Source: Tangfeifania diversioriginum
GTDB taxonomy: Bacteria; Bacteroidota; Bacteroidia; Bacteroidales; Prolixibacteraceae
Reading direction: 5' to 3'
Assembly (NCBI RefSeq): GCF_900141875.1
Contig: NZ_FQZE01000006.1
Coordinates: 62,001 to 126,000, forward strand
DNA: 64,000 nucleotides
Program-made: the position numbers and the translations under genes
The notes under the pieces: generated by a model
The model's input: the letters and a program-made list of their open reading frames with translations, nothing else
Told to the model about the DNA's origin: nothing
The model's database searches: none
Shown here: in pieces, positions 60,678 to 64,000 of the stretch
Numbering within the stretch: position 1 is the stretch's first letter
How the letters are laid out: the number at the start of each line of letters is the position of its first letter

Positions 60678-61904
60678 ATGGAAAAAGTAGTAGAACGGTT
60701 TTTAAAATACGCAAAAGAATATACCACCTCAGACCCTGAAAGTAAGACTTTTCCAAGCACTGAACGTCAAAAAGTTTTCATGAAAAAACTGGAAGCTGAG
60801 TTGAAGGAAATTGGCTTGCAGGAAGTAGAAATGGATAATAATGGTTACCTCATGGCTACCATCCCGGCCAACGGAGTTGAAAACGCACCGGTTGTTGGTT
60901 TTGTTGCGCATGTGGATACCAGTCCCGACTTTTCGGGCGAAAATGTGAAGCCGCAGATTATTGAAAATTACGGTGGAACACCCGTGAAGCTGAAAAATGA
61001 TGTGACCATCGATCCGGATGAATTCCCTGAAATTTTGAAATACAAGGGACAGTCGATAATTACAGCCGACGGAACTACCCTTCTCGGAGCCGACGATAAA
61101 GCCGGAATTGCCGAAATTGTTACGGCGGCCGAAATTTTGCTCAGCTATAAAAGCATTAAACACGGAAAAATCCGGCTTGGTTTTACCCCCGACGAAGAAA
61201 TTGGCAAAGGTGCCGACTATTTCGATGTGAAAAAATTTGGGGCCGACTTTGCCTACACACTCGATGGCAGCGAGCTGGGCGAACTCGAATTTGAAAATTT
61301 CAATGCTGCCAGTGCAAAAATAACTGTAACCGGCCGCAGTGTTCATCCCGGCTATGCCAAAGACAAAATGGTAAATGCCCTGCTGGTGGCCAATAAAATT
61401 ATTTCGATGCTGCCTGCTCATCAACGCCCCGAGCATACTGAGAAATATGATGGTTTTTACCACCTGCTTTCTTTGAACGGGAACGTGGAAAAAGCAGAAA
61501 TGCAGTATTTTATTCGCGACCATGATGCTAAAAAGTTTGAACATAAAAAGCAGTTGATAGAAGAAATAATCGGTGTGGTGAATACCGAACTGGGCCGCGA
61601 ACTGGTAAAACTTGAAATGGAAGACCAGTACTACAACATGCGCCAAAAAGTGGAGCCGGTAATGTATGTGGTAGATATTGCAGAAGAGGCCATGAACAAA
61701 GCCGGAGTTACACCAATTGTTAAAGCCATTCGTGGGGGAACCGATGGTGCCCGGCTTTCGTACGAAGGATTGCCCTGCCCGAATATTTTTGCCGGCGGCC
61801 ACAATTTTCACGGGCCGTATGAATTTATTCCCATTCCCTCGATGCTGAAAGCTGTTGAGGTGGTTTTAAATATTGCAGAGTTAACTGGAAAACTGAAAAA
61901 TTGA
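60678..61904 (+). CDS. pepT: Tripeptide aminopeptidase (peptidase T)
   Basis: This 408-residue cytoplasmic M20B metallopeptidase releases the N-terminal residue from tripeptides. Visible motifs are VGFVAHVDTSPD (first zinc ligand His and catalytic Asp), LLGADDKAGIAEI (bridging Asp), FTPDEEIGKGADYFD (catalytic Glu pair), a dimerisation domain (about 205-320), and a C-terminal GGHNFHGPYEFIPI with the last zinc-binding His. Length and motif order are exactly those of PepT. It is followed after 13 bp by tilS, with which it probably forms an operon. Confidence 0.96.
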   Translation: MEKVVERFLKYAKEYTTSDPESKTFPSTERQKVFMKKLEAELKEIGLQEVEMDNNGYLMATIPANGVENAPVVGFVAHVDTSPDFSGENVKPQIIENYGGTPVKLKNDVTIDPDEFPEILKYKGQSIITADGTTLLGADDKAGIAEIVTAAEILLSYKSIKHGKIRLGFTPDEEIGKGADYFDVKKFGADFAYTLDGSELGELEFENFNAASAKITVTGRSVHPGYAKDKMVNALLVANKIISMLPAHQRPEHTEKYDGFYHLLSLNGNVEKAEMQYFIRDHDAKKFEHKKQLIEEIIGVVNTELGRELVKLEMEDQYYNMRQKVEPVMYVVDIAEEAMNKAGVTPIVKAIRGGTDGARLSYEGLPCPNIFAGGHNFHGPYEFIPIPSMLKAVEVVLNIAELTGKLKN

Positions 61905-61917
61905 AAGTAACCAATTT

Positions 61918-63243
61918 ATGCTGTCCCGTTTTACTGATTCCATAAACGAAAAACAGCTTTTTGAACCCCATCAAAAAGTACTGCTCGCTGTCAGCGGAGG
62001 CATCGACAGTATGGTGTTGCTGAATTTATTTGAGAAATCGGGATTAAATTACGGCGTGGTGCATTGTAATTTTCAGCTTCGCGGTGAGGATTCTGACAAG
62101 GATGAGCAATTCGTTAGGGAAGCTGTGTTGCAACACGGTGTTCCTGCCTTTTTTCAAACTTTTGAAACTGAAGAACATGCACGGCTGAATGGAGTTTCCA
62201 TTGAAATGGCTGCCCGCGAATTGCGGTACGAATATTTTGAGGAAATCAGGATTAAGAATCAATACGATTTTATTGCCACTGCCCACCACCAGGACGATTT
62301 GCTGGAAACCTTTTTTCTCAACCTCTCGCGTAAAACCGGAATCCGGGGCTTAACCGGCATAAAAGAAAAATCGGGGAATTTAATTCGCCCGCTGCTATTT
62401 GCCAGTCGCAGAGAAATTGAAGATTTTGCCCGCGCCAATTTTATCGAATTCAGGGAAGATTATACCAACAGCGAAGTGGTTTACCAGCGCAATTTTATCC
62501 GGCATAAAATTTTGCCGCTTTTTCAGAAAATGAATCCCGCATTCAAGAAAAACCTGCTGGCCTCAATGGAACATTTAAAGGAAACTGAAGAAGTGTATTC
62601 TTTTTCCATGAACAGATGGCAGAAGAATGTGGTTTCCACCATTGACGGGAACATTGAAATTCAAATCTCCGCTTTGCTGAATTTACCTTTCCCGAAAATT
62701 CTCTTGTACGAAATTTTAATCCGCTATAATTTTAATCCTAAAGTAACAGGTCAGGTTTTTCAAAGCATTGAAAATGAATCGGGAAAGCAGTTTTATTCGC
62801 CTACTCACCGACTTGTTAAAGACCGGGAAAAGCTTTTTGTCATCGAACTTCCCAAAGAAGAAAAGCGAATTTATTACATTGAAAAAGACGATATTGAATT
62901 GTTTGAACCGTTTGACCTGGCAATTGAAAAAAACGAAAATCGGAATTTTGAAATTAGCAGAAACCCCAATGTGGCCTGCCTCGATTTCGATCAACTCGAT
63001 TTCCCGTTGTTAATCCGCCGGTGGAAACAGGGCGACTATTTTCAGCCGCTCGGAATGAGCGGTTTCAAAAAGCTGAGCGATTTTTTTATCGATGAAAAAC
63101 TACCGCTTCACGAAAAAGAAAACACCTGGCTGCTCTGCAGCGGGCAGCAAATCGTTTGGGTGATGGGACATCGCATCGATAACCGCTTCAAAATCACTCC
63201 CCAAACCAGGCAGGTTTTAAAAATTGAAATCAGGGAATATTAG
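61918..63243 (+). CDS. tilS: tRNA(Ile)-lysidine synthase
   Basis: This 441-residue enzyme modifies the wobble C of the tRNA(Ile) CAU anticodon to lysidine, so that it reads AUA. It is an N-type ATP pyrophosphatase with the PP-loop SGGIDSMVLL (about residues 25-34), HCNFQLRGEDSDKDEQFV, a TAHHQDDLLETFFLNLSR motif and the central RPLL segment. The C-terminal substrate-recognition domain (about 365-441) contains RRWKQGDYFQPLGMSGFKKLSDFFIDEKLP (core GDYFQPLGM). It lies 13 bp after pepT. Confidence 0.95.
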   Translation: MLSRFTDSINEKQLFEPHQKVLLAVSGGIDSMVLLNLFEKSGLNYGVVHCNFQLRGEDSDKDEQFVREAVLQHGVPAFFQTFETEEHARLNGVSIEMAARELRYEYFEEIRIKNQYDFIATAHHQDDLLETFFLNLSRKTGIRGLTGIKEKSGNLIRPLLFASRREIEDFARANFIEFREDYTNSEVVYQRNFIRHKILPLFQKMNPAFKKNLLASMEHLKETEEVYSFSMNRWQKNVVSTIDGNIEIQISALLNLPFPKILLYEILIRYNFNPKVTGQVFQSIENESGKQFYSPTHRLVKDREKLFVIELPKEEKRIYYIEKDDIELFEPFDLAIEKNENRNFEISRNPNVACLDFDQLDFPLLIRRWKQGDYFQPLGMSGFKKLSDFFIDEKLPLHEKENTWLLCSGQQIVWVMGHRIDNRFKITPQTRQVLKIEIREY

Positions 63244-63345
63244 CCGGTTTATATTCTTTTAGGGAATGAAATAGGTTAAAAACCTGTAATTTACGTCAGG
63301 TTCTAAAAGACAAGTTCGATTTTTAAACCAGCAAATCAAATCATC

Positions 63346-63492
63346 ATGTTTAAATTTTCAATTCTGAAAAGTATATTTTTTGCGGGGCTGCTCAGAGCTT
63401 TAACAATTGTTTTTGGCCAAAACCACTGGGAGAATTCTGCCATTATCGAAATCAACAAAAACCTTGTTCTGCTTGTAGTTTGGAGAATATGA
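63346..63492 (+). pseudogene. Likely remnant of a GH2 beta-galactosidase N-terminus
   Basis: A 48-codon frame from ATG 63346 encodes a hydrophobic signal-like start and then FGQNHWENSAIIEINK. This closely resembles the mature N-terminus of Bacteroidota GH2 beta-galactosidases (pattern NxWENPxVxxINK). The frame then stops at 63490-63492, and the following DNA to 63589 shows no continuing frame. I read it as a degraded or deleted enzyme gene. The only other reading is a chance short secreted peptide. The 345 bp around it hold nothing else that I can identify. Confidence 0.5.
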
Positions 63493-63589
63493 ATTGAAGG
63501 ATTTAAAGAATCAAAACTAATTTGAAATATATACGTATAAAAATGTTTATAGAATTTTACCAAAAAAATAATCGAATCACTAAAAACTC

Positions 63590-64000
63590 ATGAACATGAA
63601 AAAATTTACCTTTTTATTGCTTATGGTTTTGGCTGTTTCTACCGTTTTTGCTCAACCAAACAGTCAGTTTATAGAAAAAACCGAACAAACACAAAATGCA
63701 CTTCAACCCCTTATTGAAGCCAGTAACTTATTACTCAAACAAAGTGAGGCAAAAAATTATTTGATGGGTGAAAATAAACTGTTACTTAAGAATGCCCTTG
63801 CTACCCAAAAGCTCGACAGTGCAGTTTATATGGAAAGAGAACCCGGAGAAACCGAATGGAAGTATGTTTGGAAAGAGGAGTACCATTGGGATGCATCGCA
63901 ACAAACCTCCACGTGGATTGAAAATGAGTGGGATGAAACTTCAGGGAGTTTTTTTGTTTCGTCCCAAACGATTACCGAGTTTAACAATGAAGGTACAATT
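63590..64000 (+). CDS. Secreted protein, N-terminal part (runs off right edge)
   Basis: This frame is open from ATG 63590 (or the in-frame ATG 63596) through the end of the window, 137 codons. A signal peptide (FLLLMVLAVSTVFAQ) ends near residue 22. The mature start is helical and polar (QTQNALQPLIEASNLLLKQ). Trp/Tyr/Asp-rich strand-like units follow (WKYVWKEEYHWDASQQTS and WIENEWDETS), of the kind found in large repeat-bearing surface proteins of this group, often with a type IX sorting tail. That tail would lie outside the window, so this is only an expectation. Confidence 0.75.
   Translation, partial: MNMKKFTFLLLMVLAVSTVFAQPNSQFIEKTEQTQNALQPLIEASNLLLKQSEAKNYLMGENKLLLKNALATQKLDSAVYMEREPGETEWKYVWKEEYHWDASQQTSTWIENEWDETSGSFFVSSQTITEFNNEGTI

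Noticed and set aside
60729-61811. 360-codon minus-strand frame antisense to pepT
   Set aside because: Its length results from the codon usage of pepT, whose motifs are complete; the antisense product looks unnatural.
63336-63563. 75-codon minus-strand frame near the right edge
   Set aside because: Antisense to the GH2 remnant, with no signal or motif.

Overview
The window reads as chromosomal DNA of a marine or sediment Bacteroidota, most likely order Marinilabiliales and family Prolixibacteraceae (inference). Reasons: three SusC/SusD pairs, a FecI/FecR-type sigma/anti-sigma pair, a one-protein hybrid two-component regulator, type IX secretion sorting proteins, Bacteroidota-type promoter -7 boxes (TAnnTTTG), and almost no Shine-Dalgarno sequences. 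No rRNA, tRNA or CRISPR array was recognised.

Region 1 (1-14.6 kb, minus strand) is a mannoside utilisation locus. An ECF sigma factor and FecR precede an STN-bearing SusC, a SusD, and a lipoprotein in the SusE position. An intrinsic terminator follows, then GH38 and GH92 alpha-mannosidases and the start of a GH2 beta-mannosidase-like enzyme that runs off the left edge. The enzyme set suits mannose-rich N-glycan or mannan breakdown. Odd non-coding DNA lies here: a 178-nt stretch with one C on the plus strand between sigma factor and fecR, and a 33-bp palindrome before susC.

Region 2 (14.6-21.8 kb) is accessory DNA: a palindromic repeat cluster, a 158-bp MITE-like element, an NCS1 permease with a small membrane partner, a RAYT transposase bracketed by REP-like arrays, a broken lipoprotein gene, a fructosamine-kinase-family gene, a ParE/RelE toxin-antitoxin pair, a second MITE-like palindrome, a nitroreductase, a secreted unknown and a small Cys-rich protein.

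Region 3 (21.9-41.8 kb, plus strand) is the most unusual part. A hybrid two-component regulator is followed by a seven-gene colinear block: FAS1 lipoprotein, SusC, SusD, FAS1, FAS1, SusC, SusD, closed by a terminator. It has two uptake pairs and three fasciclin-domain lipoproteins, two with a carbohydrate-binding-like C-terminal domain, but no glycoside hydrolase, lyase, sulfatase or protease. I put it forward as the candidate for an undescribed nutrient-capture or adhesion system.

Region 4 (42-64 kb) is mixed, mostly core: a gliding-motility C-terminal-domain protein with a PorP/SprF partner; an MFS/SDR operon with an 18-bp perfect palindrome in its promoter; a DPP-IV-type peptidase; an isoprenylcysteine-methyltransferase-type membrane protein; an SGNH/MBOAT O-acylation pair; a DUF819 membrane protein; a FadL-like outer-membrane protein; a lipoprotein with Tyr/Trp-rich and Ser/Arg-rich tracts; proS, pepT and tilS; a likely GH2 beta-galactosidase remnant; and the start of a secreted protein at the right edge.
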